Shown piece by piece: positions 17,360 through 26,515 of a stretch of 64,000 nt of DNA. Under the pieces are notes generated by a model. The model was not told the DNA's origin, ran no database searches, and saw nothing but the letters and a program-made list of their open reading frames with translations. Position 1 is the stretch's first letter, and each line of letters begins with the position of its first letter. The position numbers and the translations under genes were made by a program. This DNA is from Acanthamoeba sp. SK_2022b. Its lineage: Eukaryota; Discosea; Longamoebia; Acanthamoebidae. The stretch spans positions 57,587 to 121,586 of the forward strand of contig JANDJZ010000082.1 in NCBI GenBank assembly GCA_027943245.1. The letters are read 5' to 3'.

Positions 17360-17783
17360 CTGGCAACACTTCACGCCCTATTCCGCGCTCGCGGGCGGGG
17401 CCATTATCGGCGGTGCGGTAGCGCTGCTGCTGCTGTTCAACGGCCGCATCGCCGGCATCAGCGGCATTACCGGCGGCTTATTGAGCGCGGGCGGCCGGGA
17501 GCGGGGCTGGCGCGCCGCATTTCTTGGCGGGTTGCTGATTTCTCCCTGGCTGTATGCTGCGGCGGCGGCTTTACCTCCTGGTGAGATCGCGGCCGGCAGC
17601 GGCTGGCTGGCGATCGCGGGGCTGTTGGTGGGGGTGGGTACCCGATTGGGCAGCGGCTGCACCAGCGGGCACGGCGTGTGCGGCGTCGCGCGGTTGGCAC
17701 CGCGATCGTTGGCCGCCACGGCGGTGTTTATGCTGCTGGGCTTTACGACCGTGTGGCTGATGCGCCATCTGCTGGGAGGGTGA
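17349..17783 (+). CDS. YeeE/YedE family sulfur transport half-protein (PmpA-like)
   Basis: A 144-aa membrane protein with about four helices and the signature pair GRIAGISGITGGL (N-terminal) and GVGTRLGSGCTSGHGVCG. The GSGCTSGHG cysteine motif is the thiosulfate/sulfur-handling site known from the YeeE structure. It is one half of a split transporter; the other half is the next gene, 2 bp away. Together with an ArsR regulator this is the common pmpAB arrangement, where the proteins import or move sulfur species for detoxification or assimilation. Start overlap with the regulator indicates coupling. Confidence 0.87.
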   Translation: MTIDWQHFTPYSALAGGAIIGGAVALLLLFNGRIAGISGITGGLLSAGGRERGWRAAFLGGLLISPWLYAAAAALPPGEIAAGSGWLAIAGLLVGVGTRLGSGCTSGHGVCGVARLAPRSLAATAVFMLLGFTTVWLMRHLLGG

Positions 17784-17785
17784 AG

Positions 17786-18214
17786 ATGCTTAAGTCTCTG
17801 TTGGCGCTGCTGAGCGGCGTGATTTTCGGCCTGGGGTTAATTATCGCCGGCATGGCCAATCCCGCTAAAGTACTGGCTTTTCTCGATATTACCGGCCAGT
17901 GGGATCCTTCGCTGGCGTTGGTGATGGTTGGGGCGATTGCAGTGGCGGCGCCGGCCTTTATGTGGGCGCGCCGACGCCAGCGGAGCCTGTTGGGGGAACC
18001 GCTGCAGATCCCGGCCGCCGGGCGTGTGGATCGCCGTTTGCTGGTGGGCAGCGCGCTGTTCGGCATCGGTTGGGGCATGGCGGGCATTTGCCCTGGCCCG
18101 GCCTGGGTGTTGGCGGGGGCGGAAATACAACGGGTATGGCCGTTCCTGCTGGCGATGCTGGCGGGCATGGCGCTGTATGAGATTATCATGAGGTGGAGGC
18201 GTTCATGTCGATAG
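17786..18214 (+). CDS. YeeE/YedE family sulfur transport half-protein (PmpB-like)
   Basis: A 142-aa partner of the preceding gene. It shows the N-terminal LSGVIFGLGLIIAGMANPAKVLAFLD segment and the second cysteine motif in GIGWGMAGICPGPAWV, matching the C-terminal half of single-chain YedE proteins. About four membrane helices are visible. The ATG at 17786 has GGGAGGG ahead; the frame is open 36 codons further upstream within the preceding gene, but that is a different frame of pmpA and not used. The last 10 nt overlap the VOC gene. Confidence 0.87.
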   Translation: MLKSLLALLSGVIFGLGLIIAGMANPAKVLAFLDITGQWDPSLALVMVGAIAVAAPAFMWARRRQRSLLGEPLQIPAAGRVDRRLLVGSALFGIGWGMAGICPGPAWVLAGAEIQRVWPFLLAMLAGMALYEIIMRWRRSCR

Positions 18215-18603
18215 CCAAGGCGGTGCTGCGCATTGCGCGCCCGACCGATCGGTTGCAAGAGATTGCCACGCTGTATTGCCGCGGGTTGGGGTTTGAAAGG
18301 CTAGGCGAGTTTGTCGATCATCAGGGCTTTGACGGCATTATGATCGGGCATCCGCAGCATGCCTACCATCTGGAGTTCACGCAGCATCGCGGGGTGCGGG
18401 TCGGGCAGGCGCCGACGCAGGATCATCTGCTGGTGTTTTACCTGCCGGATGAGAACGAATGGCGAGCCGGGTGTGAGCGGATGCGGGCGGCGGGATTCTT
18501 GGCGGTCGTCGCCTATAACCCCTATTGGGATAGGGCGGGGCAAACCTTTGAAGATCCTGACGGCTACCGGGTGGTCCTGCAACATCAGGCCTGGCAAGCA
18601 TAA
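18205..18603 (+). CDS. VOC family protein (glyoxalase/bleomycin-resistance fold)
   Basis: A 132-aa vicinal-oxygen-chelate protein. It has an N-terminal beta-alpha unit (RIARPTDRLQEIATLYCRGLGF), a middle HAYHLEFTQHRG strand, and the C-terminal half with NPYWDRAGQTFEDPDGYRVVLQ, a standard VOC ending. Histidine and glutamate residues at metal-ligand positions (H in HLEF, E in FEDPDG) are plausible. TGGAGG precedes the ATG at 18205, within the end of pmpB, so it belongs to the ArsR-pmpAB operon. The substrate is unknown; a thiol or persulfide adduct would fit the neighbours, but that is a guess. Confidence 0.85.
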   Translation: MSIAKAVLRIARPTDRLQEIATLYCRGLGFERLGEFVDHQGFDGIMIGHPQHAYHLEFTQHRGVRVGQAPTQDHLLVFYLPDENEWRAGCERMRAAGFLAVVAYNPYWDRAGQTFEDPDGYRVVLQHQAWQA

Positions 18604-18632
18604 AAAAAACCGGCGCCTCGAGCGCCGGTTTG
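18602..18632 (-). terminator. Terminator between the VOC gene and the POT transporter
   Basis: AACCGGCGC-CTCGA-GCGCCGGTT. On the minus strand it is followed by eight T, so it serves the leftward POT gene. On the plus strand only three T follow, giving weaker termination for the sulfur operon. Confidence 0.88.
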
Positions 18633-18654
18633 CGAGATAAAAACGGGTTATCCG

Positions 18655-20208
18655 TCAGGCGTTGGTCGCCGGTTTTTGCGCGCTCTTGGACTGGGTATTT
18701 TCCAGCATGCGGCGAATCGGCACGATCAGCACGATCAGCACGGCGGCGCAGATCAGCAGCGCGACGGAGCAGCGAGCGAACAGATCCGGCAGCATATCCA
18801 GCTGGTCGGCCTTGACGTGGCCGCCGATCAGGCCGGCGGCCAGGTTGCCCAGCGCGCTGGCGCAGAACCACAGCCCCATCATTTGCCCGCGCATTCTCTC
18901 CGGTGCCAACAGCGTCATGGTGGCCAGCCCGATCGGGCTCAGGCACAGCTCACCCAGCGTCAGCATCAGGATACTGCCCACCAGCCACATCGGCGATACG
19001 CCGGCGCCGCCGTTGCTCAGCACGTTCTGCGCGGCCAGCATCATCAGGCCGAAACCACCGGCGGCGCACAGGATACCGATCACGAACTTGGTGATGCTGC
19101 TCGGGCGCACGTTATTGCGCGCCAGCGCAGGCCAGGCCCAGCTGAACACCGGTGCCAGCAGGATGATGAACAGGGCGTTGATCGACTGGAACCACACCGC
19201 CGGGATCTCGAAGCCGCCGACCATGCGATTGGTGTAATCGTTGGCGAACAGGTTGAACGAGGTCGGCTTCTGTTCAAACGCCGACCAGAAGAACGCGGCG
19301 GAGATCAGCAGGATGAAGCACACCAGCAGGCGTGCACGCTCTTTGCGGCTCAGGCCGGCAAAGGCGAACAGGTAGATGAAATACAGGGTGACCGACGCGG
19401 CGATGACGTACACCAGCACGCTGGCTACCTCAACCGGGTTGATGACGATGGTGCCCTGAGCGATCAGCACGATGACCGCAGCCAGGACTACCGCCAATGC
19501 CAGCAGCCAGGCGCCGACGCCTTTTTTCTTCGCGACCGGGCTGTTCCAGGTGGAATCCAGGCCGACTTCGCGGTCATAGCGTTTCATCGCCGGTACGGCG
19601 AACACCCGGAAAATCACCAGCGCCACCAGCATCCCGATACCGCCGATGCCGAAGCCCCAGTGCCAGCCGTGTGATTTGATCAGCCAGCCGGAGATCAACG
19701 GGGCGATGAACGAACCGATGTTGATGCCCATGTAGAACAGCGAGAAACCGCCGTCGCGGCGCGCATCGCCTTTCTTGTACAGCGTGCCGACCATCACCGA
19801 GATACAGGTCTTGAACAGGCCGGAACCGAGCACGATGAACATCAGGCCGATGAAGAACAGGTTGGTGCCCATCACCGCGGACAGGGCGATCGACAGGTGG
19901 CCGAGGGCGATCAGGATAGAACCGTACCAGACGGCCTTGCGTTGGCCGAGCCAATTGTCCGCCAGCCAGCCGCCCGGCAGTGCCGCCAGGTACATGCTGC
20001 CGGCGAAAATGCCGACGATCGCCGACGCGTTCTCACGCGCCAGACCCAGGCCGCCGTCGTACACGGTGGCGGCCATAAACAGGATCAGCAGCGGACGGAT
20101 GCCGTAGAACGAAAAGCGTTCCCACATTTCGGTGAAGAACAGAGAACCCAGCGGATAGGGATGGCCGAAGAAGGTCCGGCTTTCTGACTTATTGACAGAG
20201 GATTGCAT
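18655..20208 (-). CDS. POT family proton-dependent peptide transporter
   Basis: A 517-aa major-facilitator transporter of the PTR2/POT family, importing di- or tripeptides with protons. The family signature appears as FFTEMWERFSFYGIRPLLILF (the E-x2-E-R-type helix 1 motif is here as E-x2-ERFSFYG). GGWLADNWLGQRKAVW, FSLFYMGINIGS (PTR2 signature 2) and FFWSAFEQKPTSFNLF also appear. Twelve to fourteen helices are expected. It is not clearly DtpA-D; it looks more like the Pseudomonas/Xanthomonas-type peptide MFS. I start at ATG 20208 (MQSSVNKSESRTFFGHPYP, GGGAAA ahead). The frame is open to 20361, but that part is non-homologous. Confidence 0.85.
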   Translation of the reverse strand: MQSSVNKSESRTFFGHPYPLGSLFFTEMWERFSFYGIRPLLILFMAATVYDGGLGLARENASAIVGIFAGSMYLAALPGGWLADNWLGQRKAVWYGSILIALGHLSIALSAVMGTNLFFIGLMFIVLGSGLFKTCISVMVGTLYKKGDARRDGGFSLFYMGINIGSFIAPLISGWLIKSHGWHWGFGIGGIGMLVALVIFRVFAVPAMKRYDREVGLDSTWNSPVAKKKGVGAWLLALAVVLAAVIVLIAQGTIVINPVEVASVLVYVIAASVTLYFIYLFAFAGLSRKERARLLVCFILLISAAFFWSAFEQKPTSFNLFANDYTNRMVGGFEIPAVWFQSINALFIILLAPVFSWAWPALARNNVRPSSITKFVIGILCAAGGFGLMMLAAQNVLSNGGAGVSPMWLVGSILMLTLGELCLSPIGLATMTLLAPERMRGQMMGLWFCASALGNLAAGLIGGHVKADQLDMLPDLFARCSVALLICAAVLIVLIVPIRRMLENTQSKSAQKPATNA

Positions 20209-20681
20209 AACGATTTCCCAATAAAAAGGCGCTGCATGGCTGCAGCCCGTACTGTGGTTGTATGTGTATTTAATGAAGGCGATCCGCCCAATGCGGATTA
20301 CCCGACAAAACCGCGGCTGCAACGCTGATAAACCGTGGAAAGCGTGCTGACCTTTTTTCACTTGGCCGATGGTTCACATCTGGCGTGATATTATTTAACC
20401 ATTTGATAACTGGTCGTTGGTTTTGTCTAGTACCTGTATCCCATTTTTTAGACGAAAAGTCGACAAGCATCTCCTTTTCTGGTTTTTCTGTTGGTTGTGG
20501 CGGGAATATGATTGACAGCGGGTTTTATGCGCTGAAAGTTAATTAATTGTTGATAAACAAGATGTTGAGTTAAGAATGTTCCGAGTGGGCCGAAAATTCG
20601 CAGGCCCGAAGGAAGCATTATTAAAAGTAGGGGAAACGCGGCGTTGATCCGGCCAATGGCGGAAATTGGCGATAAATGCAG
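20209..20681. other. Intergenic stretch without a gene
   Basis: The right part is downstream of mdtG and the left part holds the promoter region of the POT transporter. It is AT-richer than its neighbours. A weak 5-bp hairpin (GGGCC...GGCCC around 20587-20605) may end mdtG transcripts. I see no ORF with a ribosome site. Confidence 0.5.
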
Positions 20682-21920
20682 CTATTGTTCTTCCTGCAGC
20701 GTGTCTTCCCGCATGTAGCCCGGCCGCCGCCGCAGACACCACCAGGAATAACCGGCGTTGAACAGCACCACCAAAGCGGTGACGCCGAAGACTGCGCGAA
20801 AACCGTAGCCGGCGGAGACCGCGGCGCCAAGCAATGGGCCGCTGACGTTGCCGACGTCACGGAACGACTGGTTATAGCTGAAAATGCGGCCGGCCACCTG
20901 ATTGGTGCAGTTGTAAATCAGCAGCGTCTGTACCGCTGGCAGCAGCGCGCCGTCGGCCGCCCCCAGCAGAAAGCGCAGCACCCCGAGCTGCCACGGCGTT
21001 TGCACGAAGGCCATCGGGATCAGCAACAGCACCGAGACGATCAGCATACATATCAGAATGCGCTCCGGGCCGATGCGATCGCCCAGCTTGCCCAGACGTG
21101 GGGCGCTCATCAACGCCGCGACGCCGGGCACCGAGGCGATTAGCCCGCTGATAAACGCCAGGTTATGGGTAACGCCGGCCAGATCGCGCACATACAGCGT
21201 CAGGATCGGCGCAATCGAGCCGGTGGCAATCTGGATAATCATGGTAGTCACGAACAGGCTGAGCACCAGCTTCGGGTTTTTGAGCGAGGCAAACACCTGC
21301 CGTGCGTGCAACATGTCGCGTTTTTGTACCGGGGTGAACTGCTCTTTGACATACAGCAGCGTCAGCACGAAGCAGACGAACAGCACCGCAGCGGTGATGT
21401 AAAACACCGGGCGCAGACCATAGAGGTCGGCCAACAGGCCGCCGATCAGCGGGCCGATCAGCGCACCGCCGACACCGCCGGTTGACAGGGTGCCGAGCGC
21501 CCAGCCGCTGCGGTTGCGTGGCACCTGGGTGGCGATCAGCGCGTTGGCGTTGGGTATGAACCCGCCAAGCAGCCCCAGCACCGCTCGCAGCGCGAGAAAT
21601 TGCCAGACCGTTTGCGCCATGCCCATCAGCACCATGACGATCGCCATGCCCAATGCGGAGCGCAGCAGCATCAGTTTACGGCCGCGTCGGTCGGCCAGGG
21701 CGCCCCAGAATGGCGCGGCGATAGCGGAAAACAGGAAGGTGATGCTGAACAGCAGACCGGACCACATGTTGAGCGCCTGATGGCCGGTTACGCCCAGCGT
21801 CTCTACATACAGCGGCAGAAACGGCATCACCAGGCTGAAGGCGGCGCCGGTGAGGAAACACCCTACCCAGGCGACGAAAAGGTTGCGTTTCCAGTTAACG
21901 GGTTCTGCTGCCGAAGCCAT
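20682..21920 (-). CDS. mdtG: MdtG, multidrug MFS efflux transporter
   Basis: A 412-aa drug:proton antiporter of the major facilitator superfamily (DHA1), orthologous to E. coli MdtG (fosfomycin and deoxycholate tolerance when overexpressed). Homology starts at [23 protein letters not shown] and includes the motif A loop [20 protein letters not shown], the motif C region [13 protein letters not shown] and the [22 protein letters not shown] segment. I choose ATG 21920 ([13 protein letters not shown]). The frame is open for 39 more codons upstream, but that segment is proline/arginine-rich and non-homologous. In E. coli the gene is activated by MarA/SoxS/Rob; I did not identify the box here. Confidence 0.94.
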   Translation of the reverse strand: MASAAEPVNWKRNLFVAWVGCFLTGAAFSLVMPFLPLYVETLGVTGHQALNMWSGLLFSITFLFSAIAAPFWGALADRRGRKLMLLRSALGMAIVMVLMGMAQTVWQFLALRAVLGLLGGFIPNANALIATQVPRNRSGWALGTLSTGGVGGALIGPLIGGLLADLYGLRPVFYITAAVLFVCFVLTLLYVKEQFTPVQKRDMLHARQVFASLKNPKLVLSLFVTTMIIQIATGSIAPILTLYVRDLAGVTHNLAFISGLIASVPGVAALMSAPRLGKLGDRIGPERILICMLIVSVLLLIPMAFVQTPWQLGVLRFLLGAADGALLPAVQTLLIYNCTNQVAGRIFSYNQSFRDVGNVSGPLLGAAVSAGYGFRAVFGVTALVVLFNAGYSWWCLRRRPGYMREDTLQEEQ

Positions 21921-22119
21921 AAATGTCCACTGCCGAAAGGTGACGCGCTTTGCCGGCGGCAAGATGAAGGGGCAAAGCGTGAAAGTTAGCTTGGTAAGTA
22001 TGCGCCGCCAGCGCGGCGACGGCAAACGAGGGGGCAAGGATTGGGCAAAAAATGAAATAAAGTTTTAAAAAAGACGTTTAAACCTTATTCCGCGCTTAGC
22101 GCGCGGAATTTACAGCGTT

Positions 22120-22404
22120 TTATAGTCCGGCCAGCGCCTCGAAACCGGCGGCGGTGGTGGTGGCGCTAAAGTCGGTGACCTCGTAGTGGGCCACGGCGTT
22201 GAAGGGATCTTCGGCCAGGATGGCGTCTAACCGCGCACGCTCAATGCCCTTGGCCAGGATCACGCCGCCGGTGCGGGGATTTTTGCGGCCGGAGGCGACG
22301 AAGGTGCCGTCCTGAAAATATTTCTTAAGCCAGGCGATGTGCCCGTCAAGGTGGCTGTCGACTTCGGCGATCGGGCGATGGTAGGTCAGGCTGACAATGT
22401 ACAT
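22120..22404 (-). CDS. YciI family protein
   Basis: A 94-aa protein of the YciI-like family, a ferredoxin-like fold with proposed small-molecule enzymatic roles. The conserved pair is visible: histidine in DSHLDGHIAWLKK and aspartate in LAEDPF, with SGRKNPRTGGVILAKG between. Its start is MYIVSLTYHRPIAEVD. It is a paralogue of YciI, not YciI itself (YciI begins MLYVIYAQD). It sits alone between mdtG and lpxL, an insertion relative to E. coli order. Confidence 0.85.
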   Translation of the reverse strand: MYIVSLTYHRPIAEVDSHLDGHIAWLKKYFQDGTFVASGRKNPRTGGVILAKGIERARLDAILAEDPFNAVAHYEVTDFSATTTAAGFEALAGL

Positions 22405-22474
22405 AGCGGCTCCAGGTTGGCGGCAAAGGCTTTACCATCCCACCCTCGCCGTCGATTCTCAAGAGGCGCGCAAT

Positions 22475-22498
22475 AAAAAACCCGCCGGTGGCGGGTTT
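22475..22498 (-). terminator. Terminator of lpxL
   Basis: AAACCCGCC-GGT-GGCGGGTTT, followed on the minus strand by a run of T (A-tract 22475-22480 on the plus strand). It starts seven bases after the lpxL stop. Confidence 0.9.
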
Positions 22499-22504
22499 GC
22501 TTTA

Positions 22505-23425
22505 TCAGTAGAGCGAAGGCTCGCCTTCCGGGCGGGTCTTGAAGCGACGATGCAGCCACATATATTGGTCAGGCGCCATCAGGATCTCTTTTTCCACCAC
22601 TTTATTCATAAAGGCGGCGGCCTCGATTTCATTATCCAGCGGGAAGTTTTCCACCGCCGGTTGCATGATTAGCTCATACCCTTTGCCGTCCGGCAGGCGG
22701 CGCGGGGTGAACGGAATGATCGCCGGTTTGCCCATCCGCACCAGCACGTAGCTGCCGGTGGTGGTAGCGGCCTTGTCGACCGCGAACAGCGGCACGAAAA
22801 CGCTGCTGCGCGGGCCGTAGTCGTGATCCGGCGCATACCAGATGATATCGCCCTGTTTCAGGGCGCGGATCATGCCTTTGACGTCCTTGCGATCCAGCAT
22901 CGACTTGTTGGAGCGCATGCGCCCCCAAGTTTGCAGCCAGTCCATCAGCTTGTTGTCGTGCGGGCGGTAAACGCCGATGCCCGGGTTATGAATGCCGAAG
23001 ATGCGCGCGCCCAGCTCCAGCGTCAAAAAGTGCAGGCCAATCAGCAGCACGCCCTGGTGGTTGTCGCGCGCCTTTTGGATGTGTTCCAGGCCGCTGACCT
23101 TGAACCAGCGCTCGATGCGCCAGTTAGGCCAAAACCACGCCATGCCGGTTTCAAACAGCCCCATGCCGACCGATTCGAAATTCTTTACCACCAGCGCATC
23201 GCGTTCGGCCTGCGGCATGTCGGGAAAACAGAGCTCGAGGTTGCGTTGGGCGATAGCGACGCGGCGCTTGAGAAAGCGCATGGCAAACCGCCCGATCGAG
23301 GTGCCGAGCCAGTAGATGACGGGGTAAGGCAGCAACACCAGCAGATACAGCAAGCCGATGCCGACCCAGGTCAGCCAATAGCGTGGGTGCAATAAGGAGC
23401 GATTGAAAGTAGGAACTTGAGTCAT
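22505..23425 (-). CDS. lpxL: LpxL (HtrB), lipid A biosynthesis lauroyltransferase
   Basis: It transfers laurate from acyl-ACP to Kdo2-lipid IVA at the cytoplasmic face of the inner membrane. The 306-aa protein has one N-terminal membrane anchor (about residues 18-40) and the lysophospholipid-acyltransferase-type catalytic pair H132/E137 in LHFLTLE, at the same positions as in E. coli. It also has [37 protein letters not shown] and the C-terminal [18 protein letters not shown]. Paralogues LpxP and LpxM differ in these blocks; similarity is closest to LpxL. It is divergent from trhO. Confidence 0.95.
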   Translation of the reverse strand: MTQVPTFNRSLLHPRYWLTWVGIGLLYLLVLLPYPVIYWLGTSIGRFAMRFLKRRVAIAQRNLELCFPDMPQAERDALVVKNFESVGMGLFETGMAWFWPNWRIERWFKVSGLEHIQKARDNHQGVLLIGLHFLTLELGARIFGIHNPGIGVYRPHDNKLMDWLQTWGRMRSNKSMLDRKDVKGMIRALKQGDIIWYAPDHDYGPRSSVFVPLFAVDKAATTTGSYVLVRMGKPAIIPFTPRRLPDGKGYELIMQPAVENFPLDNEIEAAAFMNKVVEKEILMAPDQYMWLHRRFKTRPEGEPSLY

Positions 23426-23805
23426 GGGTTCTCTGTTTGAATACGGTTGTTTAAGTGTAATGACAGAGTCATAGCATGGTCTGGCAGCCGGGTGAGCTCG
23501 GCCGCAAGGTTCGTTTCTGCCGTTTGTTTGCGACTATTGTGGCATTTTTCTCGCGCTCCGGGAAAACACAACGCATTAAAATCCCCTTTTCGGCGTTAAA
23601 TATGCATCAGGTGCCGGATTTTTCCACAATATTTCCCGCTAAAGGCCAACGGCAATATCATGGCCGGGCATTATTCAGGAGCAACCGTGTAGGCATGATG
23701 GCGGGGCTGCGCGGCGGCGGTTTTTCGGGTATGATGTGCGCCGCGCGCGGGCCGGCAGGCTGCGCGCGATAATCAGTCACCTCCCGAAAGACAGGAAAGT
23801 ACACC
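23426..23805. other. Divergent promoter region lpxL / trhO
   Basis: 380 bp between divergent starts. A TATGAT (23730-23735) is a possible -10 for trhO, with a poor -35 at the right distance. Nothing else is recognised; no ORF in it has a ribosome site. Confidence 0.45.
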
Positions 23806-24873
23806 ATGCCAGTGTTACATAACCGAATTTCTAACGAGGAACTGAAGGCGCGCATGCTGGCAGAAACCGAGCCTCGCACCACAGTTTCTTTTTACAAATA
23901 CTTCTCCATCGACGATCCCAAAGCGTTTCGCGACAGCCTGTACGTTCAGTTCGAAAAACTGAAGGTGTTCGGCCGCATCTACGTGGCGAAAGAGGGCATC
24001 AACGCGCAGATCAGCGTGCCACAGCATAATTTCGACGCGTTCAAAGCCGCGCTGTTCGCCTCGCACCCGGCGCTGGATCAGGTGCGCCTGAACATCGCGC
24101 TGGAAGACGACGGCAAATCCTTTTGGGTGTTGCGCCTCAAGGTGCGCGAGCGTATCGTGGCCGACGGCATCGATGACGAGAGCTTTGACCCAAGCAACGT
24201 TGGCGAGTATCTGCAGGCCGATCGCGTCAATCAGATGATCGACGATCCGAATACGGTGTTCGTCGATATGCGCAACCACTATGAGTACGAAGTCGGTCAC
24301 TTCGAAAACGCCATCGAGGTGCCGTCGGATACCTTCCGCGATCAGCTGCCGATGGCGGTGGAGATGCTGCAGGACAGCAAAGACAAAAACATCGTCATGT
24401 ACTGCACCGGCGGCATTCGCTGTGAAAAAGCCAGCGCCTATATGCTGCACAACGGCTTTAAAAACATCTACCACGTGGAAGGCGGGATCATCGAGTACAC
24501 CCGCAAAGCGAAAGAGCAGGGGTTGCCGCTGAAGTTTATCGGCAAAAACTTCGTGTTCGATGAGCGCATGGGCGAGCGCATCTCCGACGATGTGATCGCC
24601 AACTGCCACCAGTGCGGTGCGCCGTGCGACACCCACACCAACTGCAAGAACGACGGCTGCCATCTGCTGTTCATTCAGTGCCCGAGCTGCGCCGCCAAGT
24701 TTGAAGGGTGCTGCAGCGAGATTTGCCGCGAAGAGCTGAAGCTGCCGCGCGAAGAGCAGCGCGCGCGCCGTGCCGGCCGTGAAAACGGCGTCAAGATCTT
24801 CAATAAGTCGAAAGGCTTGTTGCAGACTACGATGCACATTCCGGCACCGGAAGAAGAAGGCCCAGCCCGCTGA
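23806..24873 (+). CDS. trhO: TrhO (YceA), tRNA uridine(34) hydroxylase
   Basis: An oxygen-dependent enzyme that converts U34 of certain tRNAs to 5-hydroxyuridine, the first step towards (m)cmo5U wobble modification. The 355-aa protein has an N-terminal ACT-like domain ([19 protein letters not shown]) and a rhodanese domain with the active-site loop [11 protein letters not shown] (first cysteine C200). It ends in a cysteine-rich part ([14 protein letters not shown] ... [16 protein letters not shown]) that likely binds zinc. The ribosome site AGGAAAG and start [10 protein letters not shown] match the family. It is a single-gene unit with its own terminator. Confidence 0.95.
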   Translation: MPVLHNRISNEELKARMLAETEPRTTVSFYKYFSIDDPKAFRDSLYVQFEKLKVFGRIYVAKEGINAQISVPQHNFDAFKAALFASHPALDQVRLNIALEDDGKSFWVLRLKVRERIVADGIDDESFDPSNVGEYLQADRVNQMIDDPNTVFVDMRNHYEYEVGHFENAIEVPSDTFRDQLPMAVEMLQDSKDKNIVMYCTGGIRCEKASAYMLHNGFKNIYHVEGGIIEYTRKAKEQGLPLKFIGKNFVFDERMGERISDDVIANCHQCGAPCDTHTNCKNDGCHLLFIQCPSCAAKFEGCCSEICREELKLPREEQRARRAGRENGVKIFNKSKGLLQTTMHIPAPEEEGPAR

Positions 24874-24888
24874 GCCTGAGGAAATGAG

Positions 24889-24918
24889 AAGCCCGGCCGC
24901 CAAGCCGGGCTTTTTTTT
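24889..24918 (+). terminator. Terminator of trhO
   Basis: AAGCCCGGC and GCCGGGCTT enclose a six-base loop and are followed by eight T. Its T-tract touches the stop codon of the convergent yceI. Confidence 0.92.
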
Positions 24919-25495
24919 ATTTCTCGCGCACGCCTTCTACGGAGATGATCAGCTCAACGTCTTGCGACGCCGGGCCCAGATCGGTGGTGATGCCGAAGTC
25001 TTTCAGCTTGATCTTGCCGTTGGCTTCAAAGCCGGCGCGGTAGCCGCCCCACGGATCGTTGCCCTGGCCAATCAGTTTGGCGTCCAGCGTGACCGGCTTG
25101 GTCACGCCGTTCAACGTCAGGTTACCGACCACCGCATAACCGTCGCCGCTTTTCTTCACGTCGGTGGATTCAAACTTGGCCTGCTTGTTCTTCTCTACGT
25201 TGAGGAACTCAGCGCTGCGCAGGTGCTTGTCGCGTTCGGCGTGGTTGGTGTCGACGCTGGCGGTATTGATGGTCACGTTGACCTTGTCCTTGGACGGATC
25301 TTTTTCGTCGAAGGTGAAGCCGCCGTCGAAGTCTTTAAAGCTGCCGTACAGCCAGCTGTAGCCCAGGTGCTGGATGCGGAATTCGATAAAGGCGTGCTGG
25401 CCCTGTTTGTCGATCTTGTAGTCCGCCGCCAGTGCGGAACCGGCGCTCAGCAGCAGGGCGCCTGCGGTCAGGCCCAATACGGTCTTTTTCAACAT
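24917..25495 (-). CDS. yceI: YceI, periplasmic lipid-binding family protein
   Basis: A 192-aa secreted beta-barrel of the YceI family, which binds isoprenoid-type lipids in a lipocalin-like pocket and is induced by base and stress in E. coli. The signal peptide ([23 protein letters not shown]) is cleaved before ADYKID. Family blocks are [40 protein letters not shown] and [16 protein letters not shown] use ATG 25495 (GGAGATT ahead); a start four codons upstream is possible. It lies 23 bp after yceJ, and the pair forms a conserved operon probably concerned with membrane redox or lipid homeostasis. Confidence 0.94.
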   Translation of the reverse strand: MLKKTVLGLTAGALLLSAGSALAADYKIDKQGQHAFIEFRIQHLGYSWLYGSFKDFDGGFTFDEKDPSKDKVNVTINTASVDTNHAERDKHLRSAEFLNVEKNKQAKFESTDVKKSGDGYAVVGNLTLNGVTKPVTLDAKLIGQGNDPWGGYRAGFEANGKIKLKDFGITTDLGPASQDVELIISVEGVREK

Positions 25496-25518
25496 AGCAA
25501 TCTCCATAAATCCAAAGG

Positions 25519-26073
25519 TTAATCGGCGCTGCTACCCAGCATCCGTTTCAAAGTGACATCACGATCGATAAAGTGATGTTTAAGCGCGGCCAGCCCGTGC
25601 AGTACCGAGAGCACTACCACGGCCCAGGCCAGGTAAAGGTGAATGGCGCCGGCGGTATCGGCTTGCTCCGCCATGCCGGTCACGGTGGCGGGCACGTCGA
25701 ACCAGCCGAATACGCTGATCGGTTGGCCGTCGGCGGTCGAGATCAGATAGCCGCTGATCAGAATGCCGAACAGCACGGCGTACAACGCCAGATGCGCGAG
25801 AATGGCGCTGACGCGAGTGAGGCGGCCATAGCTGGCCAGAGGCTTGGGCGGCGGCGAGACAAAGCGCCAGATCACGCGGATCACCATGATGATGAACAGT
25901 AGCGCGCCGATGCTTTTGTGGATCTCCGGCGCCTGGTGGTACCAGACGTCGTAATAGCCCAGCGTAACCATCCACAGACCAAGTGCGAACATGCCGTACA
26001 CCGTCAGCGCCACCAGCCAGTGGATCAACACTGACACATGGCCGAAACGTTCGGCGGTATTTTTCCAGAGCAT
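25519..26073 (-). CDS. yceJ: YceJ, cytochrome b561 family protein
   Basis: A 184-aa diheme-type b561 membrane protein with four helices. Haem-ligand histidines are expected in [44 protein letters not shown] and [24 protein letters not shown]. It moves electrons across the inner membrane, with quinol as likely donor; the E. coli paralogue CybB is a superoxide:ubiquinone oxidoreductase. It is first gene of the yceJI operon. Its promoter lies in the AT-rich gap to the right. Confidence 0.93.
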   Translation of the reverse strand: MLWKNTAERFGHVSVLIHWLVALTVYGMFALGLWMVTLGYYDVWYHQAPEIHKSIGALLFIIMVIRVIWRFVSPPPKPLASYGRLTRVSAILAHLALYAVLFGILISGYLISTADGQPISVFGWFDVPATVTGMAEQADTAGAIHLYLAWAVVVLSVLHGLAALKHHFIDRDVTLKRMLGSSAD

Positions 26074-26515
26074 CCTGTTTCCTTCGATTACCGATTGGCT
26101 GGCTGCAATAATTAAACTTTAGGAAACATAAAATCAATAATAAATTTAACTATGTTACTTCTTAGAAATATTAGTCAGTGAATTTGTTTGAGATGTTCGG
26201 AGTTCATCAGATAAATCGTTGAAGATGATATTATTTCTTTCACGTAACGATTATGCTAGTTGTTGAAAATTAGGCTTATTATCTATTAATGTCAGCTTTT
26301 GTCATTTTACGTAAACCGTCCATAAATTGCTCGGTGGTATTATTTGTTGGCAAAGGTTATGCCTATTTTTCGCGGCGAAGAGCAGGGCGGAAAGATTAAT
26401 TTTTTCGAACGGTTACGCGAAATCCTCTGCGGCATAACGGCGGACTTTGCTACCATTAGCGCCAAGCGTCGGCTCTTGATGGCCGGTTAACCCAGTGAAA
26501 TAACAAGGAAACGTC
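26074..26515. other. AT-rich intergenic region between yceJ and tqsA
   Basis: 442 bp of clearly lower GC than the surroundings. It should hold the divergent promoters of yceJ and tqsA. The only notable frame is the doubtful 43-codon ORF at 26359-26490, listed separately. Confidence 0.5.
26359..26490 (+). CDS. Doubtful 43-aa ORF upstream of tqsA
   Basis: ATG-started frame encoding a basic 43-aa peptide (begins MPIFRGEEQGGKINFFERLR). The nearest Shine-Dalgarno-like bases (AAAGG) are too close to the ATG. It ends 25 bp before tqsA, so it could be a leader peptide. There is no homologue I know and it may be chance. Confidence 0.2.
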   Translation: MPIFRGEEQGGKINFFERLREILCGITADFATISAKRRLLMAG

